DNA of 64,000 nucleotides from Galeopsis tetrahit (GCA_963675135.1 OY776121.1:84094875-84158874), one strand, 5' to 3'. Numbered from the stretch's first letter, positions 9,983 through 21,456 are shown. A program made the numbers and translations. Notes: generated by a model not told the origin, from the sequence alone.

Positions 9983-10185
9983 GTAATGGTGGGACCAAAC
10001 TTGCAATAAAAGTATCGTGTGGGACCACACTTGCAATAAATGTATCGTGTGGGACCAAACTTGCAATAAAAATATCGTGTGGGACCAAACTTGCAACAAT
10101 AGTATCGTGCGGGACCAAACTCAAATACCTTGGGACCAAAAACCAATACACACATGGTTAATGGGACTACATCTGCAATTTTCTC
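9983..10185 (-). repeat. Right TIR of the MULE with 30-bp tandem array
   Basis: Reading inward from 10185: the leader, then units 10090-10119, 10060-10089, 10030-10059 and 10000-10029, then a partial unit at 9983-9999. The unit number matches the left TIR. The transposase gene starts 300 bp inside, so this TIR probably carries its promoter. Confidence 0.93.
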
Positions 10186-10363
10186 ATTTTTTTTTTTTAA
10201 TTTGCTTTCTCGTTATTTACCTTACTCCTTATTTTTTCTCTCTTTTTTTTTTCTTAAAAAAATATTTTAGTTCTTTTACTTTTCATCATTAATTCATGCA
10301 CTTCACTTAATTCTTTACACTTCTTCTGCGGTGGGATCAACTTGTACTTACCAACGATATATA

Positions 10364-10599
10364 CTCTCTCCGTTCCGTGATTATTTGCACACTCCAAAAA
10401 AAAAAACTCATATAATTTTTACCCTTACAACATACATCTAATTTTAAAAATGTCGGCCCACAATTTAATATCTTTCTTCACTTTAGTCAATGAATTACCA
10501 ATAATACCCCTCATTTATTCCACCATACACATCACTGTATTCCATTTTTTTAATCTACGTGTGGGTCAAACCATGCACAAAATTTTGGGACGGAGTGAG
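10364..10599. mobile_element. Stowaway-type MITE, family S1 subtype 2 (copy D)
   Basis: The copy starts CTCTCCGTTCCGTGATTATT and ends GGGACGGAGTGAG. It matches copy E at 30910 internally (TTTTTACCCTTACAACAT, CAATTTAATATCT, AATGAATTACCAATAATACC) but lacks about 65 bp near the left end and centre. Confidence 0.75.
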
Positions 10600-10729
10600 C
10601 AGTTGTTTACACTTTAATTAATGTTAAAAAAAACACGAACAAATAGAACTGAGAAATTGTCGAAGGAATTTTTGAATCGACCACAGTCTTATTGAAATAA
10701 AGACATCATCATCATCCAAGTTTAATCAA

Positions 10730-11979
10730 TTAAGGAACAACTTTATGAGTTTTCATCTTGTCAACGACAGAAATGACTGATTTTTCCGTGTTCCTAAATC
10801 CAATAAACCCATGCTCTTTGCTCTTGTTCATACTATCCAACATACACTCTCCTCCAAACATCAAATCCACAAACCAAAAAGTAGCAACCTCCTCCAACTT
10901 AGTAACCACCAAATCATTCTTCTTCACAATCTCATCCCACACACTCTCCTTACCTTTCATCCTCTCCACCAAGCTCACATACTCCTCCTCCTCGTCAAAT
11001 TCCTCGTACTCCAAATCGAACTCCTCCGCCAACACCTTCCACAGCCGTTTCCACTTAAAAACATCGCCGTTACTGCAATTAAAAGCTTCATTCTTCCCAT
11101 TCGGATCCACACAACACCATATCTGCTGCTCCGCGATCAATTCAGCATCCGAAGCGCAGCTGTAGCAATTCCACGCAGCCTTCGTACCAGGAAACTTAAA
11201 CGCTGCGTTTTCGTGTTTGCAGATGGCGGCATACACGCACAAGCTACCCAGTATATTCATCACGCTGTACGGAGAGAACCCGAATATGACCGCGGGCCGG
11301 TGGACCGACCACGTCAGGTCCGGTTTTTTTACTGCGGCTTCAGCGGCTATGTCCTCGAGCGTGTAGTAGAAGTTAACGGTTTCTAACCGCGTAACGTCTT
11401 CGACGAAGGGCGTGTCGTGCGGTTTAATTTTGCCGAAGGATTCGAAGGGCCCGATGTAGTGCTTGTGCCCTGTTTGGATGCAGAGGTGGGAGAAGCTGGG
11501 AGCGTTAGGGATAACGGCGTTGAGGACGTTGGTTAGCATGGCGCCGTTAACGTGGCAGCATTCGGATTCGGTTGGGCGGTTGGCCCATGTCACGAAGAAA
11601 ACGTGTGTGATGTCAGTGAGGGGTGAGAGTTTGGTTTCGGTGACTTGAGCGTCAGAGACGTCGCACTGGATGTATTGTACCGGGTGGTCGGCATTCCAGG
11701 AGGGACGGGGGCGGCGGGCTACGCCGTAGACCTTCCAGGGGCCGCCGGGGGTGTCGGAGACGGGGAGGATTTCGGCTAAGGCGTTGCCCACGATTCCTGT
11801 TACGCCGATGATTAGAGCTACATTCTGGGGGTTGCTGTGGACTCCGTTTTCTTCTTCTGGTTTTACCTGGATTTAATTAATTTCTTTAGAAAAATTAAAA
11901 AGATAAATTAATTAAAGATTTTCATGAGAGAGAGATATACCAGGGAGGATCCAAGGGCACCTTTCCACCACCAGCTCAT
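10730..11979 (-). CDS. PRISE-family enone reductase (progesterone 5-beta-reductase / iridoid synthase type)
   Basis: Two exons, 11941-11979 (13 codons, beginning MSWWWKGALG) and 10730-11866, joined in phase over a 74-bp GT-AG intron, give a 391-residue protein. Family members are about 389 residues. This is a short-chain dehydrogenase-like NADPH enzyme that reduces activated C=C bonds of enones in the cytosol. The NADP-binding motif GVTGIVGN lies at about 34-41 and GVARRPRP at about 61-68. The family catalytic Lys and Tyr are seen in TGHKHYIGPF (Lys about 148) and NFYYTLED (Tyr about 181). The loop sequences, such as FFVTWANRPTE, look closer to canonical P5betaR/VEP1 proteins than to Catharanthus iridoid synthase, so I would not call it iridoid synthase. 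The shorter in-frame start at 11791 would delete half of the nucleotide-binding motif and is rejected. An acidic insert, EEFDEEEEY, is somewhat unusual. Confidence 0.93.
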
Positions 11980-12119
11980 TATCCAGGGAGATGTTGAATA
12001 ATTGTGAGAGCAGAAACTGAATGTGTGGAGTGGAGTGTTTTTTTTTTTTTGAAGCAAATGTGGAGTGAAGTGTTAAATAATGGAATTTCAGAGTTTTTTT
12101 TTTTTTTTTTTGAGAATTT

Positions 12120-12950
12120 AATTTGTTAGTTGAGGCGAGGGTCGCATGCGTCGCGTCCTTATTAAATTAATTTATTTACAAGAGTATGGATAACACATTT
12201 TTCTAAAAAAAGTATGGTTAACACATTTTTCTAAAAAAAGTATGGATAACACACAAAAATATATGCGTCTCACATGTCACTTTATAACATTGTGGGATAG
12301 TCTCACGGAATTGAAGAGAAAAAAATTATTTACACCCTCTAATTTTCACCTTTTTTTTAGGTTTTAAAATAATTAAAATTTTAATTTACGTTTCATAATT
12401 TTTTCAATTGCTTAATTTACGTTCAATTTTCACCGTAGTTATAAAAATTCACCGAAATTTTTCAAATTTAATAATCACGTGACATACACATGATAGAAAC
12501 GACGTCGTTTTATTATTATTTAATTTTAAAAAATAAATTATTGTTAATATTAATTATTAAATCTTCTATTTTATTCTTTATTTTTATTTATTAACTATTT
12601 TTATTTATAATTTAACTTCTACAATTAAAAATCTAATAAAATAAAATAATGTTAATATATTTTTAAACAAAATATTATTAAAATAATACAAAGAGTACAA
12701 GATAAAAAATACATCCGTTGTAATTTGCAAATACAAATTAAAATACAATTAAAAATAATAATTAAATACTTAATATATTAAAATAAATTAAAAGATATGA
12801 AAAGAATGTAAAATAAAACACAAGTTAATAAAAGGTGGAGAAAATAAATAAGAAATTAAAATGAAAAAAAAAAAAGTTAGGGACCACTTGAAATGGAATA
12901 GAAGTAGAAATTCATATAAAACTTCTATCTCCATTATGGATGCTCTAAAA
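12120..12950. other. AT-rich intergenic DNA with a 28-bp tandem repeat
   Basis: GTATGGATAACACATTTTTC followed by TAAAAAAA is repeated head to tail from 12184 (2.5 units to about 12253). A perfect palindrome AAACGACGTCGTTT sits at 12497-12510. No gene is seen. Confidence 0.6.
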
Positions 12951-12953
12951 CCT

Positions 12954-13200
12954 GAGTTATATACCCTTCAAAATGACTGGGTGGGGAGAAGAGGGGGTTG
13001 TGCTATTTGCAAAAGAAAAAAAAAAAGTGCGACGACACTGAATGGAAGGGGGGGCCGTTGATAGGTTGGGATGGTGGGGTGTACGTGGTGAGGAAGAAGA
13101 AGTTGGAAAGAATGATAAGAAATTAGAATTTTAGGGGTATATCAGTATATGGGTACGTGTAGGGGGTATATTTAATAAAGCTGGAGGGGTATATAACCCA
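12954..13200. mobile_element. Degraded MULE-like element, relative of the 55660 element
   Basis: The right end (TAAAGCTGGAGGGGTATATA at 13176-13195) matches the right end of the element at 55660-56676. The left end (GAGTTATATACCCTTC) pairs with it poorly. It lies about 200 bp upstream of TGD5. The target duplication was not found. Confidence 0.4.
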
Positions 13201-13405
13201 CGCCAAACTATAATTTAAAGCCCATCGAAGAATTTTTAAGTAGGCCCAAAAATAAAGCCCGATAGTCTATTATACTGACGATGTGGTTCTGAGCCCGTTT
13301 CCCAACTACTCTTCTCCCCAGCCCAGATTTTATCTGAGCTGCAATGGAACAATCAATGAATTAATTTTACAGTCGCACTTGTTAGAATTAAGAAAACAAC
13401 GGACG

Positions 13406-15381
13406 ATGGTGCTAACAAATTTTAATGGAGCTGGTGTGGGTTTTGGTGAGTCGTTTTTTCATTCTATAAACGAATTTATTGCATTTTGGGCATGCTTTTG
13501 TTAATTGGATTCTGAATTGGGTTCAGGTTTCGGAGTTGGCTGTGGTTTTGGAATTGGATGGGGATTCGGAGGTTAGTAACTATAATTCCGACTCAGTTGT
13601 TTCAATTTGTTGTTGGAATGTGTATGTTTTTATTTTTGTTCCAGATTTCTTGCAGAGTTAATGACTTTTGATTTGTTCTAGATTAGGTTAAAAAATATGT
13701 CCGCTTGTTATTCGTATTTATCCTCTATGGTTATCTAGCACACATGAGTTTTGTGATGTTCTCTGGTTGAGTTCTTGTTGGAAAAATCAATACCATGAAT
13801 GAGCTTATGATTAATTAAAGGAGTGCATTTATGATCGATACTTTTTCTGGATCTCTCTGATTTTAAAATTCGGTTCATTTCTGGGAACATAGTTAAACTT
13901 GAGTCAGCTCCTTGTTGTAAATAAGGCTTAGATTAGTAGATGCCAGTTTTTTTATGGACTTCTGGTGAAGATAATATTGATGAACTCAAAGTATTTTGTG
14001 CATTTAAACTAAAAAAGAAAGTATAGCTACATTTACTAGTTATGTAAATCTCATTTCATGAATGATAAAATTTATCCTTTATGCTGTGCTTCTGAGTTCG
14101 TCATGGTGATAAAATCTCATTTGCCAACTTACTTGGAATTGATAATTGTTTTCTAGACAAAGGATTAGGATAACCTTCTTTATATGTTGTACTTTGGAGG
14201 CAACAGTTAGATTGATCTATATCTAAATAGAATCATTTGATCCATCTGTGTGTTGAGATAATTGTATGCAAGGAAGGACACATTATTCACTTATCTCTCC
14301 ATCTTTATTGAAACCAGTTTATGTTAAGCTCATTGCATCTGTATTTATAATCTAGTAGGTGGATAGTTTCACACATGTAGAAAGTTTTAAAACATAACTC
14401 ATATGATATATCAACCAATTGCAGTTTTGAATAGCTATAGGAATATTTACAATATAGTGCTCAGACTACGTAATGAGTGGATCAAAAAGAGAGAAAAACG
14501 AGAACAAAAAGCAGAGTGTCTCTCCTTTATGAATATAAAACACAGAGAAGCATATGGAGAATGCGTCTTTGAATATATTCTATGTAAAAGAAAAAACAAA
14601 CATGCACTATCATATATGCGTAAACACAAAAGTCTATTTGTAGTGTTTCTAATTCTCAGACAATTGCCCATTTATTTTACTTTTCAGATAAGACCAAACT
14701 TCTTTCCAAGCTGATATAGTATGTGTTTCCAGCTTTTCCAAGTCATAACATTGATTGCCACCATCATAGTTTTTTTTTTATTTGACATGATTCCCAAGTT
14801 TTTGTTGTAACAACGATATATTATGTAGAAAATGAGATGCCCTTCTGTAGTGTGTTTATGCTTTATTCCCAATTTTGCACCAATATTTTTTATTTTTTTG
14901 CTAATATATGGATGCTCATTATTACCAGGTGTACCCTTGAACTTCTTTGGACTCGGTGCAGGTAAATGTTGCGAGAAAATAGACTACCATACACTCGATT
15001 CCTGTATTTGATCTCCTGTTACACAATGATGTAACATATTCTATTAGCCAAATAAATAAATGACACGTATGCAATACAATTAATCAAATTTACCATCTCA
15101 CGGTTCTTCTTTAATAGCAATGTCATTCATCTAGGTGGTGTAACATCATTGTGTAGCAGGAGATCCCGTGTGCTCGTTTCCTACAATATCTACATTAATT
15201 TGTGTTTTTTCTTTCTTCATCTTAAGGTGGTGGTTGCGGTGTTGGGTTAGGGCTTGGATGGGGATTCGGCTCAGCATACGGTAGTCGGTACCACAGTTCT
15301 GTAGTAACATTCCAAGGTGTGGAATTTGTGAGTAAACCTAATGAAGGAAAAGATCCCAACAACTTATTAAAGAAAAACTAG
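13406..15381 (+). CDS. TGD5: TGD5-like glycine-rich chloroplast envelope protein
   Basis: Four small exons, 13406-13445, 13527-13571, 14929-14961 and 15227-15381, all GT-AG, join in frame to 90 residues. The product starts MVLTNFNGAGVGFG, continues through GVGCGFGIGWGFG, PLNFFGLGAG and GCGVGLGLGWGFGSAYGS, and ends in a polar tail with VTFQGVEF and LLKKN. This order of Gly-rich hydrophobic repeats followed by a VTFQG(V/I)E tail is that of plant TGD5, a component of ER-to-plastid lipid transfer with the TGD1-4 complex (family knowledge). The Gly-x-Gly hydrophobic stretches could span a membrane. Two internal exons are only 45 and 33 nt, so ORF scanning misses the gene. Intron 2 is 1.36 kb. Confidence 0.85.
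14991..15180. mobile_element. Small inverted-repeat MITE in TGD5 intron 3
   Basis: Arms at 15011-15036 and 15139-15164 (ATCTCCTGTTACACAATGAT versus ATCTCCTGCTACACAATGAT when reverse complemented) match at 24 of 26 positions, with weaker pairing outside. The element fills most of the 265-bp intron between exons 3 and 4. Confidence 0.55.
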
Positions 15382-17762
15382 AAAATGTTCCAATGCTTCT
15401 AACTGAATTCTCTGTTTATCTTTTTCAAGTGTTGTCAACATTTGTTCAATGTATAGCATTAACATTTGCATCTCAAAGAAAAAAAAAAAAAGACAAACTA
15501 GCAGAATACTGGATACATCCCCGACCAACATATAGTTATTAATCTTATAGTTCGGCCTACTAGTGTGATTGTAGCTTGAGAACATTCTGGTCATTAGATT
15601 AATTTCTTGGCTACCTGCTTAGTTGGAAACCAACAAATCATATGGACAACATCATTTTCTATGTTTTCTATCTTTTTCCAGAGAAATTAATGTCTCCTTC
15701 ATCTTTTTTCTACGTCACCATCGCCATGTCTCTTCACACCAAAAATCCGTTGATTTTTTCACACTGAAATTATATCATGTCGTCATTGTTGTCTTCCTTT
15801 CCGTCTTACCAAAGATCAAGTCAGTCTAGTCTCCTGGGTATAGAGGTTCAATATTCGACTATGAAGAAGATAATAAGGTATGCAACTGTCTAATCCCTAT
15901 GAAAGCTCCTCAATGGGTTTCTTGGACACAAATTCTGGTGAAGTCTTTCAATTTGTAAATACTGATTTAATATGAGTGCTTATTTATTGAATAAGTATTT
16001 CTTTTGGAAAGTCAATATGAATTTTATTTCTTGGAGTACAACTTGTGCTAAAAAAAACTTATTACACCCATCAAGCGGTAGTATGACTATTTTACAGATA
16101 TTCTAAGATACAAAACAGGAGCAATACCATTCCAGGAAACGATGTCAGCCCAAGAAACGATCTGGAATACATATCATTCGGATTGTGTTTTACCAGTCTG
16201 CCATTGTGTAGCAAAAAGATCTCGATAAAAATGTCTGTAACCATTTCCATGAACATAATTGAACAGCATTCAGTAATAGAGGTTTTCGTTTGAAGAAATA
16301 TCTCATCGTTTCTCAATTTCCAAAACCTTCCAAATCACATACAATGAAAGATGGATAGGATCATAGGACTCTGGAATATACACGTGGGTAATATTCTTGG
16401 TGAGCCTAAACGTAAGGGGATGGAAACTCCACTATCAATTGTACATGACAAAAACCAATGCGCGAATGGACCCAATTTTGACACAATTTTAAAATATTTT
16501 AGTAATGGTGCGCAAATATTAATTTTTTTTACTAGTTCATATATATAAATCAATCTGTATACTAAACAGTATTAGGCACCAATCCACAATATAACTGGTG
16601 CACCTAAATTTACTCTCTGTCTCATTGAAAATACTGGTGTAGTTTGCAATAAGAGTAGTGTACCTCACTTAATTGTTGATGCACCTTTAGGTAGAATAGA
16701 ATTAAAAGATTTGAAGATGGATTTGATATCCGTTACAGGAAATCCATTGATATCCGTTACAGGAAATCCATGGATATCCGTATATAGATAGTCTTATGTA
16801 AATCAGTTGCACACTGCTCCAACCCGTCCGACTGTTTGTATTCGGATTGCTAGAAACTAGAATGTCACTATATTTTATTCTTCCTCTTTATTAAAGTTCA
16901 GTACAAGATATCTATCAACTTTTTTCTACTTTAAATCACTTCAACGAGACAGTACAAGTTCAAGATTGCACTACCCATTCCTGATTCCTCAAAATATATT
17001 ACCATTATTAACAAAACAAAACAAAATTAGCTGAGAAAGAGTGTAAAATAGAAACTTTCCAATCATCAGTTTCATTTCTCTGAACTCTCAGAAAGTAGAG
17101 GTTCTGTTCTATGTTGTCCATACAGGATCGTGGGAAAATACCTTACCATCGATGAGATGAGACACAGATATCTGCAGCTCCAAAAAAACTATTGTAACCC
17201 ACTGCTGCACATGTTGAATGAAAACACCTGTTTAAAACAGTAGCCTCCAGTTGCAAAGCCTACACCATGCAAACAAGTTTATTAACTACTCAGAATCACA
17301 AAATTGAAAAAAACTGTGATGCATTTTGTAAGAGAATCAAGGGCTTACTCTAGCTGATCAAACACATACAGATATCGAGCTACCCAGTACTGTATACCAA
17401 TGTGCTAATTTCATTATATGTTACAACTTACAAAAGCAATTAATAAAAGTGACAATTAGAATGAGTTTCTAGACTGGAAAAGGCTTCAATACAATATGGT
17501 ACAACAGCAGATAAAAAATACAATAGTACAAGCTGTAAGGGCTACCAGTAAACCCAGGAAAAATAAAACTGGGCAGTAGAAACTGCTGGTGATTTTACCA
17601 TAGCAGTTACGGTACAATCCTGAATACTAAGTTACACTTTCGATCAAAATGGTTCTACAAAGGCAGCATAGCCTCTATCTAGAAACATATACATCAACCC
17701 GTCAAACTCTAATTCTTATCATAGATGAATACAGAACCAGAATGACGAAGGCAATCTCCTCC
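15382..17762. other. Region between the TGD5 stop and the SNARE-like gene stop
   Basis: Contains the 3' UTRs of the two convergent genes and about 2 kb of non-coding DNA. A 24-bp direct repeat, GATATCCGTTACAGGAAATCCA plus TT, occurs twice with a third partial copy at 16719-16785. No protein gene recognised. Confidence 0.5.
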
Positions 17763-20700
17763 TCAGATTGCTCGGGAAGCCAATAACACTGCAGATAGAA
17801 CACATTATTAAGATATCAGTAACTGTCGGAGCTTCACCGTATGTTTTATATAACATACCAGTTTCTAACCAAGAGAACAAATGATTAATTATTTAACAAC
17901 AGATTTTCAACATCTGTCCACTTAAAGGAGAATTTTTATGTGCAAAAAATGGGTAATTTGATCTGTCAGGTTCCAAACATCAGTGATATAAAAGTATTCC
18001 AGCCCCTCCAAACTGCGTGTGTACCAAATAAATAACAGGACAAAGCAATTTCACAGTATAGAATGGAGATTTACAATGAATTGCAAAATTACAACAGCAG
18101 TGGAAATTTAAAAGCCCAGTTCCACATATTGGTGGTATCAAGTCTTCCAAGTGTTTACTCCAAAATCCAAGTTAATCTACTAGAAACATTCAACTAATAA
18201 AATGTGAGTGTTAAAAGTAAAACCAGATAACAAGGAGTTGGAGTTTTGCCTTACAATTTTGTAATATGGGTTGATTGAATTGTGTAAGGGATCTCTCATC
18301 CCTTGTACTTTTTCCTTTCAGCAAAAAAATTCTGTTTCTTATATAAAAAAAAAAATGTAGTACCAGATAAAAATTCCATTGAATTTAAGTTCATTTTGAA
18401 TCTTCTGTTGCAATTTTTGGTTGAGTAGTATATGTTAATACTGCATACATGATGCAACCTGTCTCTATATACATGGCTAAATTAATAGTCTAATAGAAGC
18501 CCAAAACGCACAAGTTTTGGAACCAGAAGTCATTATGCGGTTGTGATAATCTCTAATTATAGAGCTCCTGCTATATAACATGGCCCAGATGACTCAAAAT
18601 TATGCTTATAGCAAACTTTTATATATATTAAAATGGGGTTAGATGAGAATGTTATGCAGACTTGCAACTAACAATGAAGGATAAACAAAGTTTTGTATAT
18701 CTGAGATGGATAAGATGACAAGATGATGTAATAGAACAAAATGTGAGTCCAATAACCAATTCAGGCATACTCGCGAAAGGTGCTGTGTAGCCTGTGTGTA
18801 TGGAGGTAGAGGAGTAGAAAAGCCATGAAATCTTATCTCAATAAGTATGGATAAAGCTTTCATTTGCTGATATAGAAGTGCTAATTTTGGAATCTTGGAT
18901 TACTATAAGAAAAACAGAGCATTAATTTCACAATTTCTTGGTAATTATCTAGGCATCTTCATAAAAAATGTATTTCCTAGGAGCAAAAATGGGAGTTTTG
19001 CCCGTACATGGAAGAAAATTTTAGGGATAGTGCATCTTTAGGTCCCTAAACAATTAACTTTTGTTTCGAAATGTTCTTAAAACTATTTTTTTTTGTTTTA
19101 AAAGGCCCTTAAAGTATTGAATTCATATTTCACGCAGTCCCTCAAGATAGAAATTGACAAAATTTGTCAAGTCATCTAAATAGTAAATGGATTTGTAAAG
19201 TAAAATAGACGTCGATTTATTTAATTAATATTCAAATATGATATTTACTAGCCTTAAGTCTCAAACTCCCAATTTCCATTTCAAACCGTAAGTCACTATT
19301 CAAAATTTCCAACCCCCCATTTCAAACTCAAAGTCTCAAATGATCCACTTCAAGTAATGTAAGTGCCGCAAATGTATTTGATGGTAATATTGATGACCAA
19401 AATTTGACGGACGGTTAAAAAAAAGATTTCATGAAATAAGAATTCAATACTTCAAGGATTTTTTAAAACAAAAGAATAGTATAAGGACTGTTTGAAAAAA
19501 AAATTAATAGTTTAGGGACCTAAAGATGCATTAAGCCAAAATTTTAATTGGTAAATCTGGATGATTAACACTAGCAACTTTTATTAGTCATGTGAAAAAT
19601 GCAGACAGCTTTTCCCAGTGATGAAAAAATACCCACAAAACATCTTCACAAATAACTAGAGCATTTTCACGAAGAATGTGATGTGAATAACATAAAATAG
19701 CAACTCAGCACATCAGCATGCATAAATTTTGCCTTGTGTAGAGTAAAATGGAGTTTTTTGCATGCCTGCTACTGCAGTTTATACCAGAGATTCTTATCCA
19801 TCAATCTGAAATTATAAATATCTAACTTGAAGAGGATTATTGACAGAGGTATCTCAAACATAGAGTTAATTTTGAAGAATGAAGAATGAAGAATCTAATA
19901 TACACCTAACTGAGGAAAAAGGAGATAAAAAGTAGGCTAGAGTGGTACTATAACAACAAAATTTATAACTCAAGAAGCAGAATTAATTATCCAAGTTTTA
20001 TATTCACAGATACTGAAACAAATTCTCATCAGATTGCAAACTTTGTCCATTTAAAGAAGGAAAACATTCACCATCAAAGTAATATAGAAACAGCCACTAA
20101 GTAGGCTCACCAAGTAAGCAAAGCAGGAGCATAATGGAGAAAACGATTTGAACAGGTCGACTATATTGCATATGATATTGGGACCTCTGCAACTGTCTCT
20201 GGATTGTTCCATACCAACCATATAAATGTTTGTCATAATTATCACAACCTTCAAGACAACTCTTACTCTTCTCGTAGCACAAGTTGAGGCCCTTCATAAT
20301 CAATGAAAGTTAAATCATAATTAACATGAATAGGTATAATAAGTATGAGATGATAATTGTGGATATAATAAAGAAAAATCGATTACTGACTCTAGTCAAA
20401 TTCTGAGGTCTAGGCAATATAGAACCAGCTTCTTGAGGCCTATCTGTAAGCTTTAATTTCTTGTAACCATTTTTTGGCCACTTCAACTGAGACATCGACG
20501 ATTCCATAGTATTTAAAATTCCTGAAAAACTTGGTATCTTTCGTGGGGGTGGATCGGGTTTTATGCCACACGAATCCTGTGGCAAATCATCGTCAACCAT
20601 CACGATTTTCCAGGAGCCCATGTCAGCATTTGCACTAGCTGTTCGACGATGCCCTTTTTCCTCCTTACTCTCGGCTTGGGCTAAGTCAACCAAATTAGAT

Positions 20701-21456
20701 GAACTCCCTGAAAGAAACAACTGAAGCTCGTGTCTTTCTCCTTCATCTAATCGTACCCAAGGCAATGGTGGCTTGCCTCGGGATGTGGTTGATTCATTTA
20801 AAGAGGTTTCTACTCTTCTTATCTGATCTTCAATTGCAGTTATGAAATCCTGATGTCTGTCTTTCGCATCGTCAGCTGAACTAATAGTAGGATAACTCGA
20901 TTTCACAGCACGTCCAAATTCTTCCAACTGCATTAATCACAGCTATCATAAATAAGCAATAAAAACAAACCCCACACCAAACTACCAAAGAAAGACAGTA
21001 CTTTCAAATTTCCAATTGCAACATCTAAAATGTATGCATAATCTTATTAGAGAAGTACTATACAAGCAAACAACCTGCCACTTGGTTGTGCCAAGAGTTG
21101 TTTGGAGATCTCTGCGTAGTTCCTCCAAATTCCAAGAACCGGCTGTATCCTTGGTTGCATGAATCCATGTTCTATACGTCGATTCCATCCTTCACCATAA
21201 ATTAGATAACATTCATCAATAATATGAACATAAAGATTATTCAATTAACAAAAATTGCCCACTAGGAAAGAAAATTAATCAATCAATCGAATTTTCAATT
21301 ACTCTACCAGAAAAAATGAAGACAATATGCATTTCTGAAACAATGATTCAAAAAAAAAAATGGGAATTCTTCAAAGCACCTGTCGGCAGATTCCTGAACT
21401 TCCTCTGCAGCAGAGAAATACGGATCTTTTTCCCATCTATCAAATGATGATGTCAT
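17763..21456 (-). CDS. Syntaxin-6 N-terminal-domain protein, SNARE-like, tail-anchored
   Basis: Five exons, 21380-21456, 21075-21189, 20391-20927, 20111-20291 and 17763-17788, join in frame to 311 residues. The N-terminus (MTSSFDRWEKDPYFSAAEEV) and the helices with STYRTWIH, RDLQTTLGTTKWQLEEF and DDAKDRHQDFITAIEDQI match the syntaxin-6 N-terminal bundle of plant Syntaxin/t-SNARE family proteins. The middle carries PPLPWVRLDEGE and a polar linker. The C-terminus ends in a hydrophobic anchor (VFSIMLLLCLLVLLASRAI), completed by the 26-nt last exon. I see no full canonical SNARE motif, as is usual for this plant subgroup, so a trafficking role at Golgi/endosomal membranes is inference. The last intron is 2.3 kb and holds a MULE-like element (19024-19537). 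Confidence 0.9.
19024..19537. mobile_element. Non-autonomous MULE-like element in the last intron of the SNARE-like gene
   Basis: The 514-bp element has a perfect 9-bp duplication, AAAATTTTA (19015-19023 and 19538-19546). The TIRs are about 110 bp: GATAGTGCATCTTTAGGTCC at the left pairs with the complement of GGACCTAAAGATGCATTAAG at the right, and the similarity continues through TTTGTTTTAAAA and AAGTATTGAATTC. It has no ORF. Confidence 0.85.

Larger units (their letters stand above)
4471..10185 (-). mobile_element. Mutator-like element (MULE) with transposase gene and captured gene fragment
   Basis: The 5715-bp element has terminal inverted repeats of exactly 203 bp (4471-4673 and 9983-10185) that differ at 6 positions by my hand alignment. 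Both begin GAGAAAATTGCAGATGTAGT. The flanks are a perfect 10-bp duplication, A followed by nine T (4461-4470 and 10186-10195), though a homopolymer-rich duplication is weak on its own. Each TIR carries four full 30-bp tandem units plus a partial one. The interior holds a MuDR-type transposase gene on the minus strand, reading from the right end, and an antisense fragment of the RNA polymerase III largest-subunit gene inside its first intron. TIR similarity and few coding lesions suggest fairly recent activity (inference). Confidence 0.93.

Noticed and set aside
9911..10292. Repeat-peptide ORFs at the other TIR
   Set aside because: Same array effect as the left TIR; no start context or homology.
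10758..11386. Plus-strand ORFs opposite the PRISE gene
   Set aside because: Serine- and leucine-rich antisense frames without homology; the opposite strand encodes a complete enzyme.
14403..14714. 103-residue ORF
   Set aside because: Lies in TGD5 intron 2, has no recognisable motif, and overlaps an equally long antisense frame.
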